Shown here: positions 9,092 through 21,151 of the stretch, piece by piece
How the letters are laid out: every line of letters starts with the position of its first letter
Numbering within the stretch: position 1 is the first letter of the stretch
Origin: Eopsaltria australis
Lineage: Eukaryota > Chordata > Aves > Passeriformes > Petroicidae
NCBI GenBank assembly: GCA_034509425.1
Contig: JAVTVJ010011209.1
Span: 51,800-115,799, forward strand
Reading direction: 5' to 3'
Length of the DNA: 64,000 bases
Notes under the pieces: model-generated
What the model was told of the DNA's origin: nothing
What the model saw: only the letters and a program-made list of their open reading frames with translations
Database searches by the model: none
Program-made: the position numbers and the translations under genes

Positions 9092-10684
9092 TGCTGAGGT
9101 TTAGAGGTTTGGGAAACCGGGCAGAAACACCAATTTGTGTAGTGGTTTGAGTTGGCTAATTTAAGTATTTTGGTTAAACACCAGCACACTTACCAAAATT
9201 ATTCAATTTTGTTATGAGATAAGGATTAGAAGTAGGCAAAGCAGGTCTAGACTTTAAGGAATATAAAGAGAATTTATTAACAGACTTAAAAAACGAATAA
9301 TAACAATCAGGAATCAGAACAAAACCTTTAGAACACCCTTCTTCCCCCCCCCTCCCCCACCTCTCCATATCTTTCCCACTGACCATACAAAAGGCAACAC
9401 TTCAACTTTTAGTTAGTTTACCACTTCTGAAATAGTCCTTTTCTCAGTTCTTGTAGGGAGAGAAGTTTTCTCTTGCTTTACTATGTTGATTTCCCCCATA
9501 AGAAATACAGTTCTTATAGTTTTCAGCCCCAATAGAAACAGCTGCCCAGAAGGAAAAGATCTGCTTGTTCTGGAAAAGCCCTCCCACTTTAGTAGTTTTC
9601 TCAGGACTACTACAGTGGGCATATGATGGTTGTTGAGGTACTCTTTTGAGGATGAACATTTCTATTACAGCAGCAACGAAATCCCCTTTTCTCATTATTG
9701 GCAACACAAGTCTTCTTCTATTATTCCCGGGGCAAGGAATCTTTACACAGGAGTCTTAGTCCACTTAGTCCACATTACATCCCCCCTTTTTCACTCTTTT
9801 AGACCATTGTTCATATATTACAGGGTATATTATAGCCGAGTTTATCAATATGTCTTTACAAGAGAATTTTCAGCTTCAAGGCACTCCTCATCTCCTCCTC
9901 TGAATATAGGCTTTGCTACATTCATTAACTTGGAGTCTTTATGTTGTACCTTTTGTAGGTGTCTTCATCCTTTCTTTTTCTGTGTAGGGGAAAACGGATG
10001 TTTTCAAGTCCCATCCTGATATAGAAAAAAAGTTAATTTGTCTTTCGGATGGGTGATGGTCACATGACCTCTGCCCGCGTTGTTCAAGTGTAGCATTCTC
10101 AGCGTTTGAACTGAGGGAGAGGAGTTTGTCTGCACCGTTCTCCATCCAAGCCACGTCTGAGCTTCAGGGGGCTGCCCGAGCCCTCTTGCGCGCCGGGCCG
10201 AGCCGAGGAGCGGGGCTGATGGGGCCACGTCCAAGCTGCAGGGGGCCTGGCCTGAGTTTTTCTCTCATGCTGGACTGTGCGTGGAGCTGGCCAGGCCGGC
10301 CAAGTGAGGTGGGGGCAGGCAAGACTGAGTCACCTTGGCCTAGGGCAGCAGAATGAAGCCTCTCTCGGCTTGGGCGGAGCCGAGCGGAGCTGAGCTGGTT
10401 TCCTGCCCGTAGCTGATGTGAGGGACTGCACGAGCTCCCTCCCTCCCCCTCCCCATCCGCGCCATCCCAGAGTGGCCTAGCTGGACCTCATCATGGGCGT
10501 GGAGGGGGGAGAACAAGGTCTTTTCTCAGCGAGCTGGAAGTCTAAAAGAGCGCTTCTTCACATCCCCTCCTGATTTTATGAGCTCTGGAGGCGGAAACTG
10601 TAACACCTCCTTTTGGGTACGTCATTTCCGGGTCGACCTCCTTCATTCTGTACTGGAAACCCGACTAAGGTTACCCCACGACAA
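9092..10684 (-). repeat. Solo LTR 'LTR1', 1.6 kb, A/E mosaic, antisense
   Basis: Starts tgctgagg and ends ccccacgaca on the plus strand, flanked by a perfect 5-bp duplication agtaa (9087-9091 and 10685-10689). Its U5 end shares the segment ttagaggtttggg with the family-A LTR at 41767-44450. The next part (tgtagtggtttgag, then ccagcacacttacc) matches the family-E LTRs at 16886, 23909 and 45098. A minus-strand AATAAA sits in the R region near 9265. No gag, pol or env is attached, so it is a solo LTR. Confidence 0.85.
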
Positions 10685-10946
10685 GTAATTACCCTACTTT
10701 ATATATTGACACACTCAAATACATTTCAGAAGCATTTCATATTTTGGAAACTGGTATTTGTGCTTCAGTTCCAGCTGCGTGTGTTTGGAAGTCAAAATTG
10801 AGTATCTGTGAATATTTGGGGGTTAAGTATTCTTGGCTGTTGATTACTAACAAAGCCATGGCTTTACATTACCATTTTTTACTTCTGATTTTACAAGAAT
10901 GTAATTCTTGTTACTTTCATTTCTATTGCAGGAAACACTTAAGAGG

Positions 10947-11043
10947 ATGAAGCCTAATAAAGGAAAAACTTGCACTAGGGAGAGAGACTACGTATACAAA
11001 TTCAGTGCTGGAAATGAACATTTGGTGCTTACTGTGCCTCTCT
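10947..11043 (+). CDS. FERRY3: FERRY3 coding exon 1 (start codon)
   Basis: Acceptor tctattgcag ends at 10931 and 15 nt of 5' UTR precede the ATG at 10947. The frame encodes MKPNKGKTCTRERDYVYKF and ends in VPL plus one base before a GT at 11044. 32 codons plus 1 nt, matching the phase of the next exon. The donor (gttatg) is weak, so its exact position is less sure than the exon. Confidence 0.82.
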
Positions 11044-11061
11044 GTTATGATCTAATTATTA

Positions 11062-11860
11062 AAGTTCTTTAGAGATACCTCTGCCCGAATTAAGGTACAA
11101 GCGAGACCATATGCCAATCAATAGTATGGGTTTTATTTGATAGTAAATATGAGAGAGAGAGAGAGAGAAGAAAAGAGAGAAAAGGGGGAGTAGGGAGAAA
11201 GATGGGGGGACAGAGAGGGACAGGGACAAAGAAGTACCACCACTCCGTGGGTCCCACTGGTGTCCTGATGTCCTCTTCAGCTGGTCTCGGTGGTGGAAGT
11301 CCCCAAAAGCACAGAATGCCATGGGTTAATATACACTCAGGCCAGGTGGAAATGTCCAGGCATGTCCCCCCGGGCGAGGGGGCAGCCTCTAGCAGCAGAC
11401 TCTGCTTGCATCACGTGCACTCCTGTGGTGCAAGGCGTCTGGGGAGCACTTTGGGGGGTCTGTGATAGATTGTGACTCCCCCTCAGCTGCCTCTCACGTG
11501 AGAGTCCCGTGGATGTGGCTTGTGGAGTTGGGGGATTCCACAGCCGGGCCAGTTTGTGTAATGGAGGATGAGTGTGTATTGCCTCTGACCAGAGGTTACG
11601 CCATCCTCCTCCCCCCTTCATCTGGGGGGTAGGGCTGTGCAAACTTAGCTTCTGTGAGCTGTGCTTTGCTCCCAGCCCAGAAATGATTCTCAGTACAGCT
11701 GGTGACTTCAGCTTCTGTGGACGCATTCCTTTCCCTCAGACTGAGATGATTGAACAATGGGCTTTTCCCTTTATCTAATTTCAGCAGTTTGGCTCAGTTC
11801 AAGGTCCCAGTCAGGTATCTTCAGGGAGGCTTCTCTGATCAAAACTTTATATCAATGTTT
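11062..11860 (-). repeat. Possible degraded LTR-like repeat in intron 1
   Basis: Contains a minus-strand AATAAA (ttttattt near 11131), a (GA)9 microsatellite (11151-11168) and purine-rich then GC-rich sequence, the layout of other LTRs here. I cannot define termini or a target duplication. Confidence 0.3.
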
Positions 11861-11880
11861 GAGGCATGAACTATTTTCAG

Positions 11881-11976
11881 TCTCTAACACTCTCAAATTC
11901 CCTGTGCAAGAGAATATCAGTCATTTGCACCGGCGCCTGATGGTTCTGCACAACCTGCCATGCTTTATAGAAAATG
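11881..11976 (+). CDS. FERRY3: FERRY3 coding exon 2
   Basis: Acceptor ctattttcag at 11880. Encodes the conserved [16 protein letters not shown] and LPCFIEN stretch, and ends at a GT (11977). It begins with 2 nt and ends with 1 nt of split codons, both agreeing with the neighbouring exons (joined codon GAC). Confidence 0.88.
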
Positions 11977-12243
11977 GTTTGAATTGATTTCTTAAATTAA
12001 TCTCATGTATCCTTGTCTACAAGTGTCTTACAGCTTGCTCTAAGAAACCAAAAGAGAAGGGTGTTTTACTAGAACAGTGTTTAAAAAATTGGTTTTAAAC
12101 TGCAAAGCATCAGAGAAAAGTACTGTCAGTGCTGGCAAGTGCTAGCAAGGAAAAGGTTTTCAGGTGAAAAACTTTACTTACAGGTTTCCTGGGTGATTAC
12201 CGATGTGTTCTGTTGATGGACCATTTTCTTCTTGTTGTCACAG

Positions 12244-12389
12244 ACCTGAAGCAATCTCTTAGCAAGTTTGTAGAAGAGGAAACTATAAAAGATTATGACA
12301 GAGAAGCTGAAGTGTCTCTGGAAGCAATGAAATCGAGAAAAGTAGACATCGACCAGCTGGCAGATACTTGGGCTAAAGCTTACAAAGAG
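12244..12389 (+). CDS. FERRY3: FERRY3 coding exon 3
   Basis: Acceptor cacag at 12243, donor gtaaga at 12390. Encodes [12 protein letters not shown] and [11 protein letters not shown], conserved in C12orf4. Ends in phase 0. Confidence 0.92.
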
Positions 12390-14105
12390 GTAAGATTGGG
12401 GCTGAAAAGTTAATATTCAGGGCTTGCTTTGTGAGAGTATGTCTGTGTGTACAATCACAGTTGTGAGGATGAAATATTACACTAAAATTCACTTTTACTG
12501 ATCAATTCTTACAGTTTTTTCTTTTTATCTGAAAGTGAGTATCAAGTCTTCATCCTATGAGTCCTTAGTCAGGTTTTTCTTGAATTTAATAGAGTAAAGA
12601 GATAGAAAATGGAGAGGCAAATGGTTTCTTCATTTAACAGTTGATACTCAAACAAAAAATAGACATAAGGCTTGTAGTGGCTTAGAATTAAAGCAAGAGC
12701 TAATGAAGTGATACTCCTTTCCTAAATCTCAGTAACAGCAATTAAGGCTAGAAGGAGAAAGCGTACAGCTGAGAGAGACTTTTCAGTTCATTTTTTGAGT
12801 TCATGTGACTATTTCACATTATTTAGGAAGGATGAGGCTTTAGCTGAAATAATGTCTCCAGTTTTGCATGGGATCTTTAAAATAGTGGAGTGCAAAAGAA
12901 GTGGAGGATTCCTAGTGAAAAGAAAAAAAGATTGACAAACCTGCAGTATTTGAGGAAAAGTTTATAGGAAGTGAATTTGCTTCTCATGAAATATAGAAAA
13001 ATGTGAAAAATGCCATAAAGAGCTTGCAAAACTGGCGTTCTTGGGCCATTCTTTTTTCAATAAAAATAGCTTTTCTTCAATCAGTGTTGTTGTTCAAATT
13101 CTTAGTGAAATCAGAGGTTAGTCATCTATAGCTCGCTGGTTTTTCTGTCCAGCCTGGCGTTGCCACGACAGATTCCAGCTGGCTATATTTCCAGGAATGC
13201 CCCTGTCCCTAGGGCACTCTGGCAGCATCTCATAGACACTTAGCCAGAGAAACTGCAGCCTGCGGTGTGGTGCAGGAACGGTCCAGTTTAGCTATCAGCT
13301 GAAGATGAATAACGAGAGGGCCCTTGGAATGCCTTTAATTCTGAGTGGATTTATTGCAGTGTCTTCACACAGAGGAGAGGCAGGGACCAAGAGGCCGAGG
13401 GGCCCTCAGACACAGCCTTAAGAGTTACCACGTATCACCAATCACCAAGGGGTTTGGGGGAGTATAGGGAAGGTTCAGGGTTACTTGGTCCTATGGGATG
13501 GGGAAGGAAAGGAGCCCAGGAGATAACAGGGAATAGAACAAAGGCTCTTGGGGGGAGGGAGGAGATGATGGACAGCAGCAATGGCTACTCTGGTTTGTCC
13601 TGGGTTAAACCATGGTCACTTCACCTTCCAGGGGTTTCCTATCTCCTTGGAACTTTCTCCACCAGTTATCTTTCTCCTTTTCTAAGTCTTTTCCCCCTGG
13701 GGTCTCTAAGGACACATCCACAGCAGCTACAGTCATCCTTAGTAGCAAAGCATTTATATTTGCACATCTGGTGTTTTGGGCCTTATCTAAAATTCATCTG
13801 GTGCAAATATTATTGTGCATATTGCTGTTCTTTCCAAGCTGGTGTTTGTGTGAAAATTGGTAATTCCTCACTGTAGTCCAAACCTTAATGATTCTGACTT
13901 GGGGTGCTTTGAAAGAGAAAGAATGGAAGAGGAGAAAATTGAAAGCTAAAGTAGAATACGAATACAGAAAGCTTAAATTAGGGAAGATAATTTATGTATG
14001 GTAAAGGCTGTGTGTGGGCCCCCATGGTTTTACCCCACCATTATGAGGGATCCTTATATGTCCTAAGAGGTATCTTATCCTTTAAAATCTCTTGCATTTT
14101 TTTAG
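12390..14105. other. Intron 3, no further gene
   Basis: AT-rich intron. A GC-richer stretch near 13284-13610 with a minus-strand AATAAA-like ttatt (13351) could be an old LTR fragment, but I cannot find ends or duplications. Confidence 0.4.
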
Positions 14106-14312
<207 letters not shown>

Positions 14313-14434
14313 TAGGTTTTCCTCTCTCTTATTAAATAGGGGTGCCTGCCACTGGGGGTGTAAACTCATGGGACAATGTGTGTAGCTTGTGTTTGTCTGT
14401 GTAAACCCAAAGTCATACAGCACTTGGCTGGCAC

Positions 14435-14712
14435 AAGAGCATGTAGAGAGGACAAGGGGGAATGGCTTCAAACTGAAAGAGTGGAAATTTAGATGGGATA
14501 TTAGGAAAAAGTTCTTTACTCGGGGTGGTGAGGCCCTGGCACAGGCTGCCCAGAGAGGCTGTGGCTGCCCCATCCCTGGCAGTGTCCAAGGCCAGGCTGC
14601 ATGGACTCTGAGCAACCTGGTCTGGTGGAAGGTGTCCCTGCCTGTTGCAGGAGTTGGAATGAAATGAACATTCATGTCCTCTCCAGTCCAAACCATTCCA
14701 TGATTCTGTGAT
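14435..14712 (+). repeat. CR1 LINE 3' fragment
   Basis: Shows the typical avian CR1 tail: gacaagggggaatggctt, aggccctggcacaggctgcc, catccctggcagtgtccaag, and a terminal ccattccatgattctgtga. It is 5'-truncated, as CR1 copies usually are. Confidence 0.85.
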
Positions 14713-14929
14713 ATCATTGGGGTCAGCTACCTTATATTACTTTGATGGCCTTTTATTATTTTCAGTGACTGAGGAGAATATAAGTTTTGATTTCCAGGAA
14801 GTGTTGGGTTTGAATCCTGAGTTCTGGAATAAGCTTGGATAGCTGCAGGTGACTCCTTTATCCACAAGAGGGAACACATTGAATGTGGATTTTTCTTTTT
14901 GTGCCAGAGTAATTTCAGTATGTCTGGTT

Positions 14930-15530
14930 TTGTGGCGGTGGTGCAGGTTACCCCAGAAGAAGAATTTCCAATGAGAAAGCCCTGGGGGGAGCAGGAGTGC
15001 TCCCCTGAGGTGGAGCAAACAATAGTTTAGCCCAGAAGAGGCTGGGCTCAAGACAGGTGAACACCCCCAGGGCTCATTGGGGAGCGCCACCTGTCCATCT
15101 CAGTCAGTCACCCCCAGTTTCCTAGAGAGTTCTCAGTTACTCGGTTGTTCATTGTATCATTCCCCTGTCTGTAACCCTCTCTCATCCCCCTTCTATCCCT
15201 GGTTAGCTCCCCCCGGTTCCTCCCCCCTGCTGCCCGGTGATTGGTCACCGGGGGAACAATAAAAGATTGTGTCACAGGGGAATCAGGGTCCTCCGACCCC
15301 CGGTGCCACAGAGTGCAGAACCTCGTGTCTGTGTCTCTTCATTCCCGGGTTGGAGGAACCCCCTGAGGTGTGGGAGAGTTCGCCTACCGAGCAGCTAGCA
15401 GGGAGCGAGGGCAAGATTCGCTCAGCGACTGGGAACAAGGCTGGCCTCTGAGGACCCAAGTCGCCTCCGCCTTTGCTAGTAGCCACCTCCACTCCACCGA
15501 GGAGGCAGGCGGACGGCCACATGGTTTAGC
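14930..15530 (+). repeat. Probable sense-oriented LTR with polyadenylation signal
   Basis: A GC-rich U3-like stretch with CCAAT-like gattgg (15239) is followed by aacaataaaag (AATAAA near 15257), then tcttcattcccgggttgg, as in gammaretroviral-type R-U5. Termini and target duplication were not found. It would be the only sense LTR I see inside FERRY3. Confidence 0.42.
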
Positions 15531-15873
15531 ATTCTGAGTGCAATATTCCTCTTGAGCTGCATGTGATTAAGCTCACATTACACAGTGCATATCAGACTGA
15601 ATTGTACATATTTCTAGTTTGAGGGTCAATGTTGCCATTAAGGTGCTACCAAATCTTTTTGCTGCTCATTGGCTCTTCTCAAGTGTGCATACAGAAGAAA
15701 GAGCAATATTGTTGTAGAGCTCTGGTGTGACATAGCTGTGTATTGACTCTAATGGAATTTATCCTATCTCCGTTGGTGGCACCTGGGACTGTCCCAAATG
15801 AGGGTAAGTGGTGTTCTGTTTACCCAGGAGCTGACTTGAATCCCTGACCCTTAATTCCAATTTGTTTTGTGGA

Positions 15874-16349
15874 TGTAAGAAACAAAGTTCACTTCTTAAA
15901 GTTTTGAAGATTTATTAAAAAGGACAATACGGGACAAATAAGAATTTATCCAAAAAAGCAGAGGGGTGCAGCGCTGGGTGCTCTGCCACCAACAAAGGGT
16001 ACAGCTAAGAGCACACCTGCAGGTTTCGAGTTACAGTTTTTAACCCCTTCTTGGGGCCACCTCTGTGTTATTGTCGATTAGTTTGTTGTCACCAGGGCTC
16101 CTCTTATTGGTCTATTGCCTTCCAATGGTGGTGGTCCGGTTATCCCTTTATGTTGATAAGGCCTCAAATGTTGACACCCACTCTCCCCCCTCTCTTAACA
16201 AGAACTTTTGAGAACATCACCAACAATTAATAGGGTATATAACAATTAACATTAAACAAGCATAACAATTAACCATGATATAACCATTACAACCATCATA
16301 ACTTCTTAATCATCTACAAAAGTCATCTTTATTAACAGTATTTATAACA
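15874..16349 (-). repeat. ERV-2 3' LTR (476 bp)
   Basis: Begins tgtaagaaacaaag and ends tttataaca on the plus strand, colinear with the right-hand copy. A minus-strand AATAAA-type signal lies near 15911 (tttatt). Confidence 0.9.
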
Positions 16350-16370
16350 AATCCCTATTTTCTTTTTTAT
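16350..16370 (-). other. ERV-2 polypurine tract
   Basis: The minus strand is a near-pure purine run (AAAAAAGAAAATAGGGATT) ending at the LTR boundary. Confidence 0.7.
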
Positions 16371-16885
16371 ACCATTTGTCTTTCATAGTAATTTTCAATT
16401 CCCTTTATGCGCTCATATTTTTTTATAAATTAATTTAGCCTCTTGGGAAGCATCAGTTATTTGGCAATCTCTTTTAAGGATTATTATTTTCTTGCCCCTA
16501 TTAAGTCCAATTTTCCTTGTTTGGACACTCCCCTCTTAAGTGTTGTGTATAAGCTCTTAAGTTTTCACCAATTTAATTATACCTCTTACCTTGACTGCAG
16601 GTCTCTAATTTGGTCAGCTCATAGCAATGGCCGTCAATGTAAGTGTGTTCTAAAGAGATGTCCCTGGGTCATCTCCAAATAGAGGAACTGATAGCACTTG
16701 TGGCAGGCCTCTCTGTGATTAACAGAGGTCTGGTATGGGATACTCTCCCACTCACTATACCTGTAGGGCTGCCACCTACAGTAGAGTACGAGAGTTGTTT
16801 TGTGGCAAGAGCAATACCTAACCCGGTCTCACCCTCTGTTATACTTTCCTGCCAAATTAATCTTTGGGCCCCCCCCTTTCACTAG
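16371..16885 (-). pseudogene. ERV-2 3' internal remnant, possibly env
   Basis: The position between the polypurine tract and the rest of the provirus is where env would lie. The minus strand is open for about 64 codons near 16680-16880, but no transmembrane-subunit motif or CX6CC is visible, so the assignment rests on position only. Confidence 0.3.
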
Positions 16886-18460
16886 TGTAGTGGTTTGAGT
16901 TCGCCTATTCGAGTTTCTGGCCAAACACTAGCACACTTACCAAAATTTACTTAATTTTGCAGTGAGATAAGGATTAAGAGTAGGCAAAGCAGGCTCAAAC
17001 TTTGAAGAATATAAAGAAAGTTTATTAATAGACCTAAAAAGGGGAAAAAAAAAACCCAAGAAAAACCAGAACAAAACCCTCAGAACACCTCTCCTCCCCC
17101 CACCTCTCCATTTCTTTCCCACTGACAGCACAAAAAGACAACACTTTGAACCGTGAACCATCAGTCAGTTTACCACCTCTAAAATAGTCTTTTCTCAGTT
17201 CATTTAGGGAGAGAAGTTTCTCTTGCTTATACCATGGACTTCTCTATAAGAAAATACAGTTTTTATAGTTTTCAGCCTCACAACCAACGGCCGCCCGGGA
17301 GGAAAATCTGTTGTTGTGGAAGATCCCTCCCACACTAGTAGCCTTCCCACAGCTACTACAGTGGGTCATGCCAGCCCATGGGGTACTCTTTTAAGGATGA
17401 GCAGTTCTATTATGGCAGCAAAGAAATCCCCCTCTTCTCTGTTACTGACAACACAAGTTCTCCAGCATTTCCCAGTGCAAGGGACAGGTCACAGCTTCTT
17501 CTCTGTCTCTGCTCAAGCTTCTCATCAGGCTGCAATTATTTCAGTATTTACTTATCTATACACAGGTGCCTTGGCTCACTGGCTGCAGTTAGAACATCAC
17601 ATCCCCCCTTTGGACTATTTTCCTCATATATTACAGGGAATATTTTAGCTTAGTCCCAACCATGGTTTCACAAAAGAATTTTCAGCTTCACTATTGAAGC
17701 ACTTATCATGTTCCTCCCTCTAGGCATCGGCTCTGCTTCCTTCACTGACTTTAAAGTCTCTATGCTGAGTTTCTGTAGGTGTCCTCACTCTTTTCTCTCT
17801 CTGTGCAGGGAAGGATGGGTGTCTGGAAGTTTCATTTGGGCATGGAGAGGGTTAATCTCTCTCTCGGGCCTTGTGATGGTCATGTGGTCTCTAATGGGCT
17901 GTTTGAAAAGTTTTAGCCAGGTGGCAGAAGCAATCAGAGTCTCGGTGGCCTGGCTTTGCAAACCTGGCTTGGCCCAGTGGGGCTGGCCCGGCCCGGGATG
18001 ACAGAGAAGGGCCTGGCTCGAGTCGGATGGAGCTGGCCCGGCCCTTGCCTGGCCCGAAGCAAGGGCCTGGCCCTGTCTACTGTAGCTGACATGTCGGCTG
18101 AACTGTATCTGCTGAGAGTTCAGGCCGGGTCCTCCCCCACACCCAGCTGCACTGGCGCTCCAAACCTCCCTCCCCCCCCTCCCTCTGGTGTGGTAGCAAA
18201 TGCTCAGTCTTACCGGACAGAGAAAGCAGGGTCCTGCTTCTCTCTGAAATGCAGGAAGGCCAAGAGAAAGAACTCTAAAGGGTCCTCTGCTTATATAGGG
18301 TTTCTTCCTCGAAGGCAGATCAACTTTTAATTGGTTGGCCTACATATCAACACTCAAAACTACCTGGTATTGGTTCTCTCTCCCAGGAAGGAAGTTATAT
18401 TACTTCCTGCAGCATGGGTCACTTCCGAGATTTTGACCCTTCCTAGGCCAACCCAGGACA
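16886..18460 (-). repeat. Family-E LTR 'LTR2' (1.58 kb) inside ERV-2
   Basis: Plus-strand termini are tgtagtggtttgag and acccaggaca, matching LTR3 (23909-25520) and the reverse of LTR4 (45098-46737). Unlike those two, its flanks (actag and ggggc) do not match, so there is no target duplication. It adjoins an inverted LTR fragment on the right. Confidence 0.88.
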
Positions 18461-18558
18461 GGGGCTTTGGAGTGCCAGTGCAGCTGGGTGTAGGGGAGAA
18501 CCCAGCCTGAGTTCTCGGCTCAGATACAGTTCAGCCGACATCCCAGTTACAGTAGGCA
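18461..18558 (+). repeat. Inverted family-E LTR fragment fused to ERV-2 pol
   Basis: Read in reverse, this about 95-nt stretch aligns with plus-strand 18063-18165 of the neighbouring LTR2 (shared blocks include atgtcggctgaactgtatct and acccagctgcactgg). It therefore has the opposite orientation to LTR2. The pol reading frame runs into it without a stop until about 18443, so the apparent C-terminus of that frame is LTR-derived. Confidence 0.75.
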
Positions 18559-20400
18559 GGGCAGCTTCCCTAGCCTCCCTGTCTGCCAGATTGTTTCCTC
18601 TTATTTCCAGGGATGTTCCTCTCTGATGACCTTTCACATGCACCACTGCAATATCTTCTGGTCCCTTTAAAGTCTCTAATATCTCTAGAAGGAGCCGCTC
18701 ATGAACCAATCCTTTTCCCTTGGTATTCAGTAAATCTCTTGCCTCCCAGATCTTTCCAAACGTGTGTACCATCCCAAAGGCATATTTAGAGTCTGTATAT
18801 ATAGTCCCTTTGTTTTGAACTAGTTGTTCCAATCCCCTTTTTAGAGCATATAGCTCACAACATTGGGCAGACCAATTAGGTGGCAACCCCCCTCTTTCTA
18901 TAGCCTTCATGGTGTTTTCATCTATTACTGCATATGCTGAGTGTCTTTTCCCTTGTATGCATCTAGATGACCTGTCTATGAATGCCTTTTCTCCTTCGGG
19001 AAGGGGCTGGTCAGTCAGATCTTCTCTTATTTTTGTTTGGTAATTTACAATTTCTAAGCAATCATGAATCCAATCCTCCTGGGGATCTCCATATAAAAAT
19101 TGGGCTGGATTGAGACTTTTGCTTGTCATTAGAGTTAGGTTGTCAGTATGAACCAGGACTGCTTCATATTTTAGCATTCGGGCATCTGTCAACTATTTAC
19201 TTGCCTTGTGATTTAGAACATTCTTGACAACATGTGGGGTGTGTACAATCGGTTTTCCTCCAAAGGTTAATCGACTACTCTCCTCCACTAATATCGATGT
19301 TGCAGCTATGGCTTGGACGCAAGTGGTCCAACCTCGGGTAACTGGGTCTAATAATTTAGATATAAAAGCCATTGGCTTCTTTGTTCCACCCCAGTCTTGG
19401 GTTAAAACCCCATATGCAATTACACTTTCTACATTCACATACAAGTCAAAGGGTTTTTCTAGGGAGGGTGAACTTAAAACTGGTGCAGTCATTAATCTGG
19501 ATTTTAATTCATTCAATTTGTTTTCATCTTGTTCCGTCCAAATTGGGGGGGTCTTCTATTAACTTATTATAAAGGTATTTCACTGCCTGTGTGTACCGGT
19601 CTATCCACAATCTGCAGTATCTGACTAACCCTAACAATTTCCTTATTTCCCATTTTGTTCTGGGAGGGGGGATGGAGAGGATTCCATTTACCCTCTCATG
19701 GCTTAACTTTAGGCTTCCATTACCCAGGATGTGCCCCAGATATTTCACCTTCTGCTCCACAAACTATAAATTTTTTTAAACCCTTAACCCATTCTGGCCC
19801 AAGAAATTTAATAATTGGATGGTGGTCCCACTGATTGGTTCTTCAGCTTCTCCTGATACCAACAGATCATCTACATACTGTAGTACTTGGGTCTCTGGGG
19901 AACTGGGGAAAGGCTGTAATAGCTCTTCCAGAGCTTGGCCAAACAAATTTGGTGACTCAGTGAAACCCTGGGGCAATCAAGTCCACCTTAGTTGATGTTT
20001 TCTCCCAGTCTCGGGGTCCTCCCATTCAAAAGCAAAAATATCCCGGCATTCTTTTGCCAGAGGGCAAGCCCAAAAGGCATCCTTGAGATCTATCACACTG
20101 AACCACCAATGCTGTGGGGGTACTTTGCTCAAGAGGGTATATGGGTTTGGCACTACTGGATATCGGGTCAGAGTCCTTTTATTAACTTCCCTTAGGTCTT
20201 GGACCAGTCTGTATGTCCCATCTGATTTCTTAATTGGTAGTATTGGGGTGTTATGGGGGGATATACAGGGTTCTAGGGTTCCATCCTCAAGGAGTTCCCA
20301 AATCACTGGTAACAAGCCTTTTCTTCCTTCTATAGAAACGGGGTACTGCCAAACTCAAATGGAACAGTTTTCCCGGTCTATATAGATTTTTATTGGGGGA
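18559..20400 (-). pseudogene. pol: ERV-2 pol remnant (RT and RNase H)
   Basis: Class I (gamma-like) reverse transcriptase. Visible blocks are DLREVNKRT, YPVVPNPYTLLS, FSVIDLKDAFWACPL, LPQGF and LQYVDDLLVSG. In-frame stops occur at about 19977 (just before the LPQGF Leu), near 19770, and about 19192 (a Trp-to-stop position in SKWLTD-like sequence), with a frameshift near 19520. RNase H keeps CCELYALKRGL, YTDSKYAF, VHVKGHQ and NNLADREARE, but its first catalytic block is degraded (DRSS). Integrase is absent: the sequence is cut off by the inverted LTR fragment. Not functional. Confidence 0.9.
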
Positions 20401-20442
20401 ATATTCAATTTTCCTCGATTCCCAGCTCTTGCCCATACCCTC

Positions 20443-20796
20443 TCATCTATTTCCTATTCCTCCTCTTGTCTTAATTGTAATATTTCGGGCTACCATCCTC
20501 CCCTCGTCTGGGACCACCCCTATTCTCAACTGAATTTGGAAATCCCTCCCCAATAAATTACATCCTGCCTCCGGAACTAACAAACTATCTCCTTCCCCCA
20601 CCCTAGGATTTCCCTTTAAGACAGCCTGTTTGATAATTGGAACAGTAAAATAATCTCCCTTGGCTCCCACAACCCTCATGGTATCAGTATTAATCTTGCA
20701 TCCCTTGGGTAAATGGCATACACAAGTTCGTTCTGCACCAGTGTCCACTAAAAACTCAAATTCCTCTTCCTGGGGACCTACTAACAAATTTACCAT
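20443..20796 (-). pseudogene. pro: ERV-2 protease remnant
   Basis: A 117-codon open stretch with the retropepsin signature FLVDTGAERTCV and a downstream GCNLLGRDF block. It sits between the nucleocapsid and RT pieces, as in gammaretroviruses, where pro is in the gag-pol readthrough frame. Neighbouring stops make it non-functional. Confidence 0.85.
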
Positions 20797-20844
20797 GGGC
20801 TCCTGATGGTATTGATTCCCCAGGAGGTAGAGCCCCTGACACTC

Positions 20845-21039
20845 CTAATCCTCCAGACTTCCTGCTTGTTCTTCCTTAAACACTTTCAGGTCCCTTCTCA
20901 TTAGTAAACAGTCCTTTTTGTAGTGTCCCTGCTCTCCACAGTAAAAGCAATTACCTCTTGCCTGTCTCTCCAGCTTAGTTCGTGAAACAGTCCTACTCCC
21001 TCCTCTCTTTTTCAACCTTGTTCGAGCCCCTAGAGACAT
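20845..21039 (-). pseudogene. gag: ERV-2 Gag nucleocapsid remnant
   Basis: A single CCHC knuckle, CFYCGEQGHYKKDC, preceded by basic sequence. One knuckle is usual for gamma-like Gag. Separated from the capsid part by disruptions. Confidence 0.85.
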
Positions 21040-21151
21040 TACTTTCTCGCATTGCTGCCACCATTATCTTTGCTTTAGCTCTCATCCTGTCCTCGTCCCT
21101 TCTCACATATACTCTCTGGGCTTCTCTCAACAGCTCATCCATTCCCCTTTC

